From NCBI RefSeq assembly GCF_000617845.2, contig NZ_DF820425.1, forward strand, positions 5,011,725 to 5,075,724: DNA of 64,000 nt. Direction: 5' to 3'. Under the pieces are notes generated by a model. That model had not been told where the DNA came from, ran no database searches, and was given only the letters and a program-made list of their open reading frames with translations. The position numbers and the translations under genes are program-made. Origin of the DNA: Bradyrhizobium sp. DOA9 (GTDB taxonomy: Bacteria > Pseudomonadota > Alphaproteobacteria > Rhizobiales > Xanthobacteraceae). Every line of letters begins with the position of its first letter. The first letter of the stretch is position 1. Positions 37,311 to 45,464 of the stretch are shown here, in pieces.

Positions 37311-37332
37311 CGCCCGCCTCGTGCGGGCGTTG
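37311..37332 (+). terminator. Terminator of the DUF1127 gene
   Basis: CGCCCGC (37311-37317) ctcgt GCGGGCG (37323-37329) followed by TTGT. The T-run is weak. A second hairpin overlaps the stop codon at 37268-37291. Confidence 0.6.
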
Positions 37333-37403
37333 TCGTATCTGGTGGCAGAAAACTCGATCTCGGCGATTCCACTCTCCGCCGAAAAGCGCTACCTGTCCGC
37401 CCC

Positions 37404-38831
37404 ATGACAGGACCCCAATCCAACATCGTGCACGTAATCGGTGCCGGCCTCGCCGGCTCCGAAGCTGCCTGGCAGGTTGCGAAGTCCGGCGTGCCCGTGG
37501 TGCTGCACGAGATGCGGCCGACTCGCATGACCGAGGCGCACCGCACTGACGGGCTCGCCGAGCTCGTCTGCTCCAACTCGTTCCGCTCGGATGACGCCGC
37601 CAACAACGCCGTCGGCCTGCTGCATGCGGAGATGCGCCGCCTCGACTCGCTGATCATGCGCGCTGCCGATGCCAATCAGGTGCCCGCCGGCGGCGCACTC
37701 GCAGTCGATCGCGACGGCTTCTCTGCTGCCGTCACCAAGGCGCTCAACGACCATCCTCTCATCGAGATCGCACGCGGCGAGATCGCCGGCCTGCCGCCGG
37801 CCGACTGGAGCAACGTCATCGTCGCGACCGGCCCCCTCACCTCCGCGCCGCTGGCTGATGCCATCCGCGAGCTCACGGATGAGAACGCGCTCGCCTTCTT
37901 CGACGCCATCGCGCCGATCGTGCACCGCGAGTCGATCGACATGTCGGTCGCCTGGTTCCAATCGCGCTACGACAAGGTCGGCCCCGGCGGCAACGGCGCC
38001 GACTACATCAATTGCCCCATGACCAAGGAGCAGTATGACAGCTTCGTCGCCGCGCTGATCGCCGGCGAGAAGACCGAGTTCAAGGAGTGGGAGACCAACA
38101 CGCCCTATTTCGACGGCTGCCTGCCGATCGAGGTGATGGCGGAGCGCGGCCCCGAGACGCTGCGCCACGGTCCGATGAAGCCGGTCGGTCTCACCAATCC
38201 GCACGATCCCACGACCAAGGCCTACGCGATCGTGCAGCTGCGCCAGGACAACAAGCTCGGCACGCTCTACAACATCGTCGGCTTCCAGACGAAGCTGAAA
38301 TACGGCGAGCAGCAGCGAATCTTCCGCACCATTCCGGGGCTGGAGAACGCCGAATTCGCCCGCCTTGGCGGCCTGCATCGCAACACCTTCCTGAACTCGC
38401 CAAAGCTGCTCGACGCCCAGCTGCGCCTGCGTGCGCAGCCGCGGCTGCGCTTTGCCGGCCAGATGACGGGCTGCGAAGGCTATGTGGAATCCGCCAGCGT
38501 CGGCTTGATCGCCGGTCTCTATGCAGCCGCGGACGCACGTGGCGAGGCGCTTGTCAGCCCGCCGGGCACGACCGCGCTGGGATCGCTGCTCGGCCACATC
38601 ACGGGTGGCCATATCGAGACCATCGAGCCGGGCACCCGCTCGTTCCAGCCGATGAACATCAATTTCGGCCTGTTCCCGCCGCTCGCGAGCGTGCCGACCA
38701 AGAAGCCCGACGGCACGCGTCTGCGCGGCAACGAGAAGACGGTGGCCAAGAAGCAGGCGCTGAGCGCACGGGCACTCGCCGATCTCGACCGCTGGATCGC
38801 CGATCACCTGCGCATTGCCGCCGCCGCGTGA
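37404..38831 (+). CDS. trmFO: tRNA (uracil-54-C5)-methyltransferase, folate/FAD-dependent
   Basis: Makes ribothymidine 54 in the tRNA T-loop using methylenetetrahydrofolate and FADH2, the route used by organisms without TrmA. 475 residues, full length. Rossmann FAD motif HVIGAGLAGSEAAWQ at the N-terminus, MRPTRMTEAH and ELVCSNSFRS with the active-site cysteine, then CPMTKEQYD, and the C-terminal FAD segment QMTGCEGYVESASVGLIAG. The downstream kinase-like gene starts 7 bp after its stop, so they are probably co-transcribed. Confidence 0.97.
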   Translation: MTGPQSNIVHVIGAGLAGSEAAWQVAKSGVPVVLHEMRPTRMTEAHRTDGLAELVCSNSFRSDDAANNAVGLLHAEMRRLDSLIMRAADANQVPAGGALAVDRDGFSAAVTKALNDHPLIEIARGEIAGLPPADWSNVIVATGPLTSAPLADAIRELTDENALAFFDAIAPIVHRESIDMSVAWFQSRYDKVGPGGNGADYINCPMTKEQYDSFVAALIAGEKTEFKEWETNTPYFDGCLPIEVMAERGPETLRHGPMKPVGLTNPHDPTTKAYAIVQLRQDNKLGTLYNIVGFQTKLKYGEQQRIFRTIPGLENAEFARLGGLHRNTFLNSPKLLDAQLRLRAQPRLRFAGQMTGCEGYVESASVGLIAGLYAAADARGEALVSPPGTTALGSLLGHITGGHIETIEPGTRSFQPMNINFGLFPPLASVPTKKPDGTRLRGNEKTVAKKQALSARALADLDRWIADHLRIAAAA

Positions 38832-38838
38832 GTTCAAG

Positions 38839-39933
38839 ATGAGCCTGCCCAAAGACGACGCCGCAGAGCTGTCGGCACGCTGGATCGAAGGCGTGCTGCT
38901 CAAGCGCGACGTGTTCTCGACCGTCGAGCGCGGCCGCTTCCGCAGCGAGAGCGGCGAGATCGACGCGGTGCTGCGCCGGCTCGACGAGGTGCCCTGGTGG
39001 TCGTTCCTGCTGGCGCGCCACCTGTTCGCCCGCGAGAAGCACGCCCTGGTACGCGCCAAAGGCCTCGACGTTGGTCCCGAGCTGCTATGGGCCGGGCGCC
39101 GCGCCCTGGTGCGCGGCTTCGTCGATGGCGTTGCACTGCATCTGGCAAAGCCCCACGGCGATCTCGCCTATTTCCGCTCCGCCAAGGCCGCGCTGCGCCG
39201 GCTGCGCCGCGCCGGCATCTGCCACAACGATCTCGCCAAGGAGCAGAACTGGCTGGTCGGCCGCGACGGCCGCGCCTATGTGACCGACTTCCAGCTCGCC
39301 GCGTGCTTCGCGCGCCGCGGCCGGCTCTACCGCATCCTCGCCTACGAAGACCTCCGGCATCTGCTCAAGCACAAGCGGTCCTACGCGCCCGAGGCGCTGA
39401 CGCCGCGAGAGCGAAAGATCCTGGCGAGAAAATCGTTCGCCGCGAGCCTGTGGCTCGCCACCGGCAAGAAGGTCTATCGCGCGATCACCCGCGGCCTGTT
39501 CAACTTCACCGACCGCGAGGGCGGCGGCCGCCGGCTCGTCAACGACGCGCCGGTGCTGGCCGAGCTGATCCGCCGCAATCCCGCCGTGCGCGACACCGCC
39601 ATCGTCGCCTTTCCCGACCGCCGCTCCGGCGTCGGGCTTTATGCCTTCGTCGAAGCCGATCAGGCGGCGCTCGAAGGCCAGCTCCGCAGCGAGCTTGCCG
39701 CGGCCAAGGGGCCGAAGCCGCCCGAACATATCCAGGTCGTGCACGCCCTGCCGCGCAACACCAGCGGCAAGCCGCGCACTGAGGTCTTGCAGCTGGTCGC
39801 CATGAACCAGCTCGACCTGATCGAGCCGATGATGAAGAACGAGCAGGACCGCGCCTTCCTCAAGGACATTCTGGAGCAGCGCAAGAACCTGCGCGACCGC
39901 TTCAATTTCGAGGCAAAGCTCCCGACGAGCTAA
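38839..39933 (+). CDS. Kinase-like protein fused to an AMP-binding C-terminal domain
   Basis: 364 residues. Residues about 20-225 look like an RIO/LPS-type kinase: catalytic loop ICHNDLAKEQNWL (H129, N130, D131) and metal-binding D150 in VTDFQLA. The usual glycine-rich loop and VAIK-type lysine are not obvious. Residues about 248-325 match the C-terminal subdomain of acyl/acetyl-CoA synthetases: DTAIVAFPDRRSGVGLYAFVE, PEHIQVVHALPRNTSGKPR, with K311 in the position of the catalytic (acetylatable) lysine. The N-terminal ATP-binding part of an ANL enzyme is absent. A polar tail follows. Substrate unknown. It lies 7 bp after trmFO. Confidence 0.8.
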   Translation: MSLPKDDAAELSARWIEGVLLKRDVFSTVERGRFRSESGEIDAVLRRLDEVPWWSFLLARHLFAREKHALVRAKGLDVGPELLWAGRRALVRGFVDGVALHLAKPHGDLAYFRSAKAALRRLRRAGICHNDLAKEQNWLVGRDGRAYVTDFQLAACFARRGRLYRILAYEDLRHLLKHKRSYAPEALTPRERKILARKSFAASLWLATGKKVYRAITRGLFNFTDREGGGRRLVNDAPVLAELIRRNPAVRDTAIVAFPDRRSGVGLYAFVEADQAALEGQLRSELAAAKGPKPPEHIQVVHALPRNTSGKPRTEVLQLVAMNQLDLIEPMMKNEQDRAFLKDILEQRKNLRDRFNFEAKLPTS

Positions 39934-40023
39934 GCGAGTTTGCGCCTTGAAGCCTCCACAATGGCGTTCGAGAAGCGCGTGGATCATGCAGGGTTGGCAA
40001 AGATCATGGGCGCTCGGGGGACG

Positions 40024-40578
40024 ATGATGCATCGTGTGGTTGGCGGCATGCTTGCCGGCCTTCTGCTGCTGTCGGCCGCCCCCGCGATAGCCGACACACC
40101 GGCCGAGCTGATCTCCAGCTTTCGCCTCAAGCATGGTGAGGCCCGTGTCGTCCGCGATGCCACCCTCGATCGCATCGCCATGGATCAGGCTCGCGCGATG
40201 GCGGCGAAGGACGACCTCAGCCATGACGCACTCGGCCCGTTCAACCGCCGTGTCGCACCCGCCGGTGCGGGCCGCGCCGCCGAGAACATCGCCTACGGCT
40301 ACGACAGTTTCGAGAAGACGCTGGGCCAATGGATCGACTCCTCCGGGCACCGCAAGAACCTCTTGCTGCACAACGCCTCCCGCGTCGGCATTGCCAGCGC
40401 CAAGAATGTCAGTGGCAAGCGCACCTATTGGGCCATGGTCATCGCCGGCGACTATGAGCCCAAGGGCAAGAAGAAGAAGGACAAGGAGCCGCTGGTTGCC
40501 GTCAAGCGCGAGCCCGCGCGCGCAAACAAGCCCAAATCCAGCACCTGCACCATCAAGCTGCTCAGCCTCTGCATCTGA
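40024..40578 (+). CDS. Secreted CAP (SCP/PR1) domain protein
   Basis: 184 residues from ATG 40024 (ATG 40027 is equivalent); a signal peptide follows (GGMLAGLLLLSAAPAIADT). The CAP domain is compact: LISSFRLKHGEARVVRD, ARAMAAKDDLSHD, GRAAENIAYGYDSFEKTLGQWIDSSGHRKNLL and YWAMVIAGDY. The histidine/glutamate pair of the CAP cavity is partly present (SHD, AEN, SGH). A lysine-rich linker (KGKKKKDKE) and a short Cys-containing tail (TCTIKLLSLC) follow. Periplasmic or secreted, function unknown. Confidence 0.88.
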   Translation: MMHRVVGGMLAGLLLLSAAPAIADTPAELISSFRLKHGEARVVRDATLDRIAMDQARAMAAKDDLSHDALGPFNRRVAPAGAGRAAENIAYGYDSFEKTLGQWIDSSGHRKNLLLHNASRVGIASAKNVSGKRTYWAMVIAGDYEPKGKKKKDKEPLVAVKREPARANKPKSSTCTIKLLSLCI

Positions 40579-40657
40579 GCCAAGACTGCGCCGTCTTGCT
40601 CGCAGTCCTCGACGCGTCTAATTCTTACACCAAGATCGCAAGAAGCGGAGGGCGTGA

Positions 40658-41836
40658 GTGATCGACCTCGACCGAATACGTGCCGACACGCCAGCCACTG
40701 GCCGGCTCACTTATCTCCACAATGCCGGCGCGGCGCTGATGCCGACCCCCGTTGTCACTGCGATGAAGCAGCATATCGACCTCGAAAGCGAGATCGGAGG
40801 CTATGCCGCCGCTGACCGCGAAGCCCAGCGGTTGGACGCGGTCTATGGCTCGGTCGCGCGCCTGCTGAATGCCGCCCCCGACGAGATCGCGCTCGTGGAG
40901 AATGCGACGGTCGCCTGGCAGATGGCATTCTATTCGCTTCCGTTTCGCGAGGGCGACCGCATTCTGACCGCCGAGGCGGAATACGCCGCCAACTATGTCG
41001 CGTTTCTTCAGGTCGCGAAACGAACCGGCGCGACCATCGAGGTCGTACCGAGCGATGTCACTGGCGAGCTCGACGTGCACGCGCTGGAGCGCATGATCGA
41101 CCGACGCGTGAAGCTGATCGCCATCACCTGGGTTCCGACCAATGGCGGGCTGGTCAATCCGGCCGCGGCAATCGGCAGGATCGCGCGGGCGCATGGCATT
41201 CCCTATCTGCTCGACGCCTGTCAGGCGGTCGGGCAGATGCCAGTCGACGTCGAAGCCATCGGCTGCGACATGCTGTCGGCCACGGGCCGCAAATTCCTGC
41301 GCGGTCCGCGCGGCACCGGCTTTCTCTACGTCCGCCGCGCACTGCTGCAGCAGCTCGAGCCGCCGATGATCGACCACTTCGCAGCGCCCTGGGTCGCGCG
41401 CGACGAATATCGGCTCCGCGACGATGCACGCCGGTTCGAGACATGGGAGAATAATTACGCCGCCCGGCTTGGGCTCGGCGCTGCCGTCGACTACGCCCTC
41501 GAGATCGGACTCGCTCCGATCGAAGAGCGCAGCCGCCTGCTTGCCAGCAGCCTGCGCTGCGGCCTCGCCGCCATTCCTGGCGTCATCACTTACGACCTCG
41601 GACGTGCGCCGGGCGCGATCATCAGCTTCACCTTGGATGGATATGAGGCGGCGGCCATTGTCGGCAGCGCCGCGGCGGCGGGCATCACGATCGGCGCTTC
41701 AGACCCGTCGAGCACCCTCATCGATGCCGAGATCCGCGAGTTGCCGCCGCTCGTCCGGGCTTCCCCCCACTACTACAACACCCAAGCCGAGATCGACCGG
41801 CTGATCGACCACGTCGCGGATTTGGCGTCACGTTAG
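40658..41836 (+). CDS. Class V aminotransferase / cysteine desulfurase-like PLP enzyme
   Basis: 392 residues from a GTG start preceded by GGAGGG. Fold-type I PLP enzyme with the lysine in SATGRKFLRGPRGTGF (K212), the pyridine-binding aspartate in YLLDACQAVGQ (D186) and TWVPTNGGLVNP. The GRKFLRGPRGTG form resembles EgtE/isopenicillin-N-epimerase-type members rather than IscS/SufS, whose SGHK motif is absent. Substrate unknown. It ends 7 bp from the convergent threonine ammonia-lyase gene. Confidence 0.88.
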   Translation: MIDLDRIRADTPATGRLTYLHNAGAALMPTPVVTAMKQHIDLESEIGGYAAADREAQRLDAVYGSVARLLNAAPDEIALVENATVAWQMAFYSLPFREGDRILTAEAEYAANYVAFLQVAKRTGATIEVVPSDVTGELDVHALERMIDRRVKLIAITWVPTNGGLVNPAAAIGRIARAHGIPYLLDACQAVGQMPVDVEAIGCDMLSATGRKFLRGPRGTGFLYVRRALLQQLEPPMIDHFAAPWVARDEYRLRDDARRFETWENNYAARLGLGAAVDYALEIGLAPIEERSRLLASSLRCGLAAIPGVITYDLGRAPGAIISFTLDGYEAAAIVGSAAAAGITIGASDPSSTLIDAEIRELPPLVRASPHYYNTQAEIDRLIDHVADLASR

Positions 41837-41843
41837 CGCCCGC

Positions 41844-43085
41844 TCAGGTGCAGCGCGCGCTCAGCCCGGATGCGCTGAGCATAGTCATCACCTCGTCGAG
41901 ATGGGCGGCATCGCGGGTCTCGATGACGAGCTGCAGAAGCGTCGCCTTGGCCGGCAGGTCGGAGAAGGTCCGCTGGTGCGAGACCTCGATGATGTTCGCA
42001 CCCGCCTCGGCCAGCAGCGCCGCCACCGCAGCGAGCTGTCCCGGCCTGTCGGGGATATCGAGCGACAATTGCGTCAACCGCCCCTCGCGCGCGAGCTCGC
42101 GGGTGAGCACGGAGGCGATCAGCCGCGTGTCGATGTTGCCGCCGCTCAGCACGAGGCCGACCTTCTCGCCGGCAAAACGAGACGGATCGGACATCAGCGC
42201 GGCGAGGCCGGCGGCGCCGGCGCCCTCGACCACGGTCTTCTCGATTGAGATCAGGGTGGCGACCGCGCGCTCGAGCTCGGCTTCGTTGACGAGCGCGATG
42301 TCATCGACGAGGCGGCGGACGATTTCGGTGGTGATCTTGCCCGGTGATTTCACCGCGATGCCCTCGGCGAGCGTATCGCCGCGCGCCGGCAGGTTGCCGT
42401 CGTGGATGGCGTTGTACATCGAGGGGTAGAGCCAGGCCTCGACGCCCAAAATCCGCAGCGACGGCTTGATCGACTTCGCGGCAATGGCAATCCCGCTGAT
42501 CAGACCGCCGCCGCCGATCGGGACGACCAGCGTGTCGAGCTCCGGGACGGCCTTCAGGATTTCCATGCCGATCGTGCCCTGCCCGGCGATGACGAGCGGA
42601 TCGTCGTAAGGATGGACGAAGATCATGCCGTGCGCTTCACCGTGGCTGCGCGCAAAGGCGGCGGCCTCTTCAAGCGTCGCGCCCGTGACCACAACCTCGG
42701 CGCCGTGGTGCCTGGTGTTCTCGATCTTCACCATGGGCGTGCCGATCGGCATCACGATGGTGGCGGGAATGCCGAGCCGCTTGGCGTGGTAGGCGACGCC
42801 CTGCGCGTGGTTGCCCGCGGACATCGCGATCACGCCCCGCGCGCGCTCTTCCGGCGTCAGCGCGGTGAGCCGGTTGAGCGCACCGCGCTCCTTGAACGAG
42901 GAGGTGAACTGCAGGTTCTCGAATTTCAGCCAGATGTCGCAGCCGCAGATGCTGCTCAGCGTGCGGCTGTAGCTGCAGGGCGTCTCGACGACGGCGCCTT
43001 GGATGGTCTTGGCGGCGGCGTGAATGTCTTCCGGTGCGACCGGAAGGCCGCTGAGGTCGGACGAGCTTTGGGACATGTCAACCAT
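41844..43085 (-). CDS. ilvA: Threonine ammonia-lyase (threonine dehydratase)
   Basis: PLP-dependent deamination of threonine to 2-oxobutanoate, the first step to isoleucine, or catabolic. 413 residues: PLP lysine in TSSFKERGALNRL (K65), SAGNHAQGVA, the glycine-rich phosphate loop VPIGGGGLISG, and a single C-terminal ACT-like domain (LDIPDRPGQLAAVAALLAEAGANIIEVSHQRT). The one-ACT form is the shorter, TdcB/IlvA-intermediate class. Single gene. An alternative ATG lies three codons in (43076). It shares its substrate, threonine, with the signal proposed to control asd. Confidence 0.93.
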   Translation of the reverse strand: MVDMSQSSSDLSGLPVAPEDIHAAAKTIQGAVVETPCSYSRTLSSICGCDIWLKFENLQFTSSFKERGALNRLTALTPEERARGVIAMSAGNHAQGVAYHAKRLGIPATIVMPIGTPMVKIENTRHHGAEVVVTGATLEEAAAFARSHGEAHGMIFVHPYDDPLVIAGQGTIGMEILKAVPELDTLVVPIGGGGLISGIAIAAKSIKPSLRILGVEAWLYPSMYNAIHDGNLPARGDTLAEGIAVKSPGKITTEIVRRLVDDIALVNEAELERAVATLISIEKTVVEGAGAAGLAALMSDPSRFAGEKVGLVLSGGNIDTRLIASVLTRELAREGRLTQLSLDIPDRPGQLAAVAALLAEAGANIIEVSHQRTFSDLPAKATLLQLVIETRDAAHLDEVMTMLSASGLSARCT

Positions 43086-43130
43086 AGGACAGCATAGAGC
43101 ATTTGGACGGGCCAGGCGATAAGCCGGCGT

Positions 43131-43994
43131 CTATTTGGTAAATTCACGCGATCGCGAGGCGCGCCACAGCGTCCAGAGCGTGCGCAGCCGCGAGGTCGGC
43201 AGCAACGTAAACGGATTACGTTCCGGGCGCGACAGGCGCGCGAGATCGGCCTGAGCCTGCCGCAGCGGCAGAAACGCCGGCCGCACCGGCGGCGCCAGCT
43301 GCGCCAGCAGCGATGAAGCCGCGGTCACATGCTGCCGGGCTTCACCCGCGAGCTGCTCCAGCACCGCATGGAGATTGGGTGTCTCCTTGCCGGCGAAGAC
43401 ATCCTCCATGCTGCAATTGTGCTTCTCCAGCACCTGCTGCGGCACGAACAATTGCCGGTGCGCGGCATCGCGCGGCAGATTGGCGATGACCTGGACGATG
43501 CCCTGCGCCAGCCCGGCGTGACGGGCGAGATGCTCGGCCGCCTCCGACGGCGGTCCCAACACCTGCGCTGCCAGGGCGAACAGCGCCGATGAGGTCGCCG
43601 CCAGATAGCCTTCCAGCGCGGTCATGGTCGGCATCGGGTCGTTGTAGAGATCGAACTGGTGCTCCTCGGCAAGCAGCGACAGCGGCTCGACCGGCAAATC
43701 GAAGTCGCGGACCGCGCGGAGCAGCTCGGCCGCCACCGGATTGCCCTCGGCGCTGCCATGGACCTGGCCCGACAACATGTCGGTCCACCATTGCAGGCGG
43801 ATCTCGCCGGGCAAGGGCTGGCTCACCTGGTCGCGAACGCGGACGATCTCGACGTTGAAGGCATAGAGCGCCAGCAATGCGCGGCGCTCGGCGGCCGGCG
43901 CGAACAGGGTCGCGGCGTAGCGCGGAAAGTCATGGCTGCGCACGAGATCGGCGCAAAAGGCAACGGAGTCGGGCGGCGGCGCTGGCTTGCTCAT
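43131..43994 (-). CDS. Squalene/phytoene synthase-like protein
   Basis: 287 residues from ATG 43994, which overlaps the stop of the upstream gene (ATGA, 43991-43994). Trans-isoprenyl-synthase fold: FPRYAATLFAPAAERRALLALYAFNVEIVRVRDQV, LQWWTDML, and GLAQGIVQVIANLPRDAAHRQLFVPQQVL in place of the second aspartate-rich motif. The canonical DxxxD motifs are degenerate, as in NDUFAF6-like members, so prenyl-transfer activity is doubtful. It is the last gene of the yajC-secD-secF-Mth938 unit. A role in respiratory-complex assembly is a family-level guess. Confidence 0.85.
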   Translation of the reverse strand: MSKPAPPPDSVAFCADLVRSHDFPRYAATLFAPAAERRALLALYAFNVEIVRVRDQVSQPLPGEIRLQWWTDMLSGQVHGSAEGNPVAAELLRAVRDFDLPVEPLSLLAEEHQFDLYNDPMPTMTALEGYLAATSSALFALAAQVLGPPSEAAEHLARHAGLAQGIVQVIANLPRDAAHRQLFVPQQVLEKHNCSMEDVFAGKETPNLHAVLEQLAGEARQHVTAASSLLAQLAPPVRPAFLPLRQAQADLARLSRPERNPFTLLPTSRLRTLWTLWRASRSREFTK

Positions 43995-44374
43995 GGCACG
44001 GCGATCAGCGCGGCGGCAACCCGCCGCCGTTCGCCGATCATGATGTTGTAGGTGCGCACGGCCGGGCCCGTCTGCATCGTGTCCAGCACCACCCTCACCG
44101 CCTTGAGCGCCTGACGCAGCTCCAGCGGCGGCAGCCACAGCCCCGTTCCAGTGCCGACCAGGAGCGTGTCGATGCTGTTGGCGGCCGTGAACACCCGATC
44201 CAGCGAATAGCGGTCGATCTTCGCGGGGTCGGTCACGTCCCAGGCCCAGATCGCATCGGGCAGGCAGAGCAGCGAGCCCCGATGCGACATGCCGGCAAAG
44301 GCGAAGCCGCCCTTGCCATAGGCATCGATCGGCGCCGAGCGCGGGAAATGCGGAGCGTTGGGATCGCCGGCCAT
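43991..44374 (-). CDS. Mth938-like domain protein
   Basis: 127 residues of the Mth938/DUF498 family (human NDUFAF3-like): PIDAYGKGGFAFAG, GSLLCLPDAIWAWDV, DTLLVGTGTGLWLPPLELRQAL and RTYNIMIGERRRVAAALIA. Small soluble alpha-beta protein. In Alphaproteobacteria it commonly follows secF and precedes the squalene/phytoene-synthase-like gene, as here (60 bp from secF, 4-bp overlap downstream). Its eukaryotic counterparts and those of its neighbour assist complex I assembly, so the pair may have that role. Confidence 0.9.
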   Translation of the reverse strand: MAGDPNAPHFPRSAPIDAYGKGGFAFAGMSHRGSLLCLPDAIWAWDVTDPAKIDRYSLDRVFTAANSIDTLLVGTGTGLWLPPLELRQALKAVRVVLDTMQTGPAVRTYNIMIGERRRVAAALIAVP

Positions 44375-44434
44375 GAGCTTCGTCCGAATGGGCTTACTGC
44401 CCTCGCAAACGCCTGCGAGGGCATGAGGTTCGGA

Positions 44435-45454
44435 TCACGCCTTGCTTTTCTTCGCCGGCGTCGCCGTGTCGGGCGCATCCTCGCGATGCTCGCCGACGCC
44501 GAGATAGATCAGGATCGGCGCTGCAATGAAGATCGAGGTATAGGTGCCGACCAGCACCACGCCGAACATCATCACCGCGGTGAAGCTGTGGATGGCATGG
44601 CCGCCGAACAGGAGCAGCGCGAGCAGCGCGAGCGTCACCGTGAAGTGGGTGATGATCGAGCGCGACAGCGTCGAGTTGATGGACTCATTGAGCAGCTGGG
44701 GCATCGGCATCTTCTTGTAGCGACGCAGCATTTCCCGGATGCGGTCGTAGATGACGACGGTGTCGTTGAGCGAATAGCCGAGAATCGTCAGCAGCGCCGC
44801 GATGCTGGTCAGATCGAAATCGACCTGGCTGATCGACATGAACCCGATCGTCAGCACGATGTCGTGCACGTTGGCGATCATGGCGCCCAGCGCGAACTGC
44901 CATTCAAACCGGAACCAGAGGTAGATCAGGATCCCGAAAATCGCGAGCATCAGGCCGAGCATGCCGTAGGCCAGGAGCTCGCCGGCGACGCGCGGACCGA
45001 GCACCTCGGTGCGCTGAATGTCGACACTGTCGCCAAGCGCGCCACGAAGTTTCTGCAGGGCCGCCTGCTGTGCCGCATCGCCACCCGGCTGCTCCGCAAC
45101 ACGGATCAGGACGTTCTCGGGACCGCCGAACTGCTGCAGCTGGACCTCGCCAAGGCCCAGGCCGTCGAGCGAGGTGCGCATCGCCGCGATGTCGGCGGTG
45201 CCGGACTTCGCCTTCACCTCCAGCAGCGTGCCGCCCTTGAAGTCGATACCGAGGTTCAGGCCATGGGTGAAGAACAACACGATCGCGACGATCGACAGCG
45301 CCGCCGAGATCGGAAAGCTGATGCGACGGAAACGCGTGAAGTCGAAATGCGTATCGTCTGGGACGATGCGCAGCGACGGCAGCAGGCCGAGGGCCGAGAC
45401 CACGGTGAGAATGGCGATGAGAACGCCGAGCCCGATGAGAACGGTCTGAGTCAC
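44435..45454 (-). CDS. secF: Protein translocase subunit SecF
   Basis: 339 residues. Six-helix RND-type subunit that, with SecD, uses the proton gradient to complete Sec export. N-terminal helix (about 10-28 plus 52-70), then GLNLGIDFKGGTLLEV and the periplasmic region, and the helix cluster with ILGYSLNDTVVIYDRIREMLRR, the conserved SecF intracellular segment. C-terminal tail rich in Ala/Lys. It starts 10 bp after the secD stop, co-transcribed with yajC-secD. Confidence 0.97.
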   Translation of the reverse strand: MTQTVLIGLGVLIAILTVVSALGLLPSLRIVPDDTHFDFTRFRRISFPISAALSIVAIVLFFTHGLNLGIDFKGGTLLEVKAKSGTADIAAMRTSLDGLGLGEVQLQQFGGPENVLIRVAEQPGGDAAQQAALQKLRGALGDSVDIQRTEVLGPRVAGELLAYGMLGLMLAIFGILIYLWFRFEWQFALGAMIANVHDIVLTIGFMSISQVDFDLTSIAALLTILGYSLNDTVVIYDRIREMLRRYKKMPMPQLLNESINSTLSRSIITHFTVTLALLALLLFGGHAIHSFTAVMMFGVVLVGTYTSIFIAAPILIYLGVGEHREDAPDTATPAKKSKA

Positions 45455-45464
45455 GATCAGGCTC

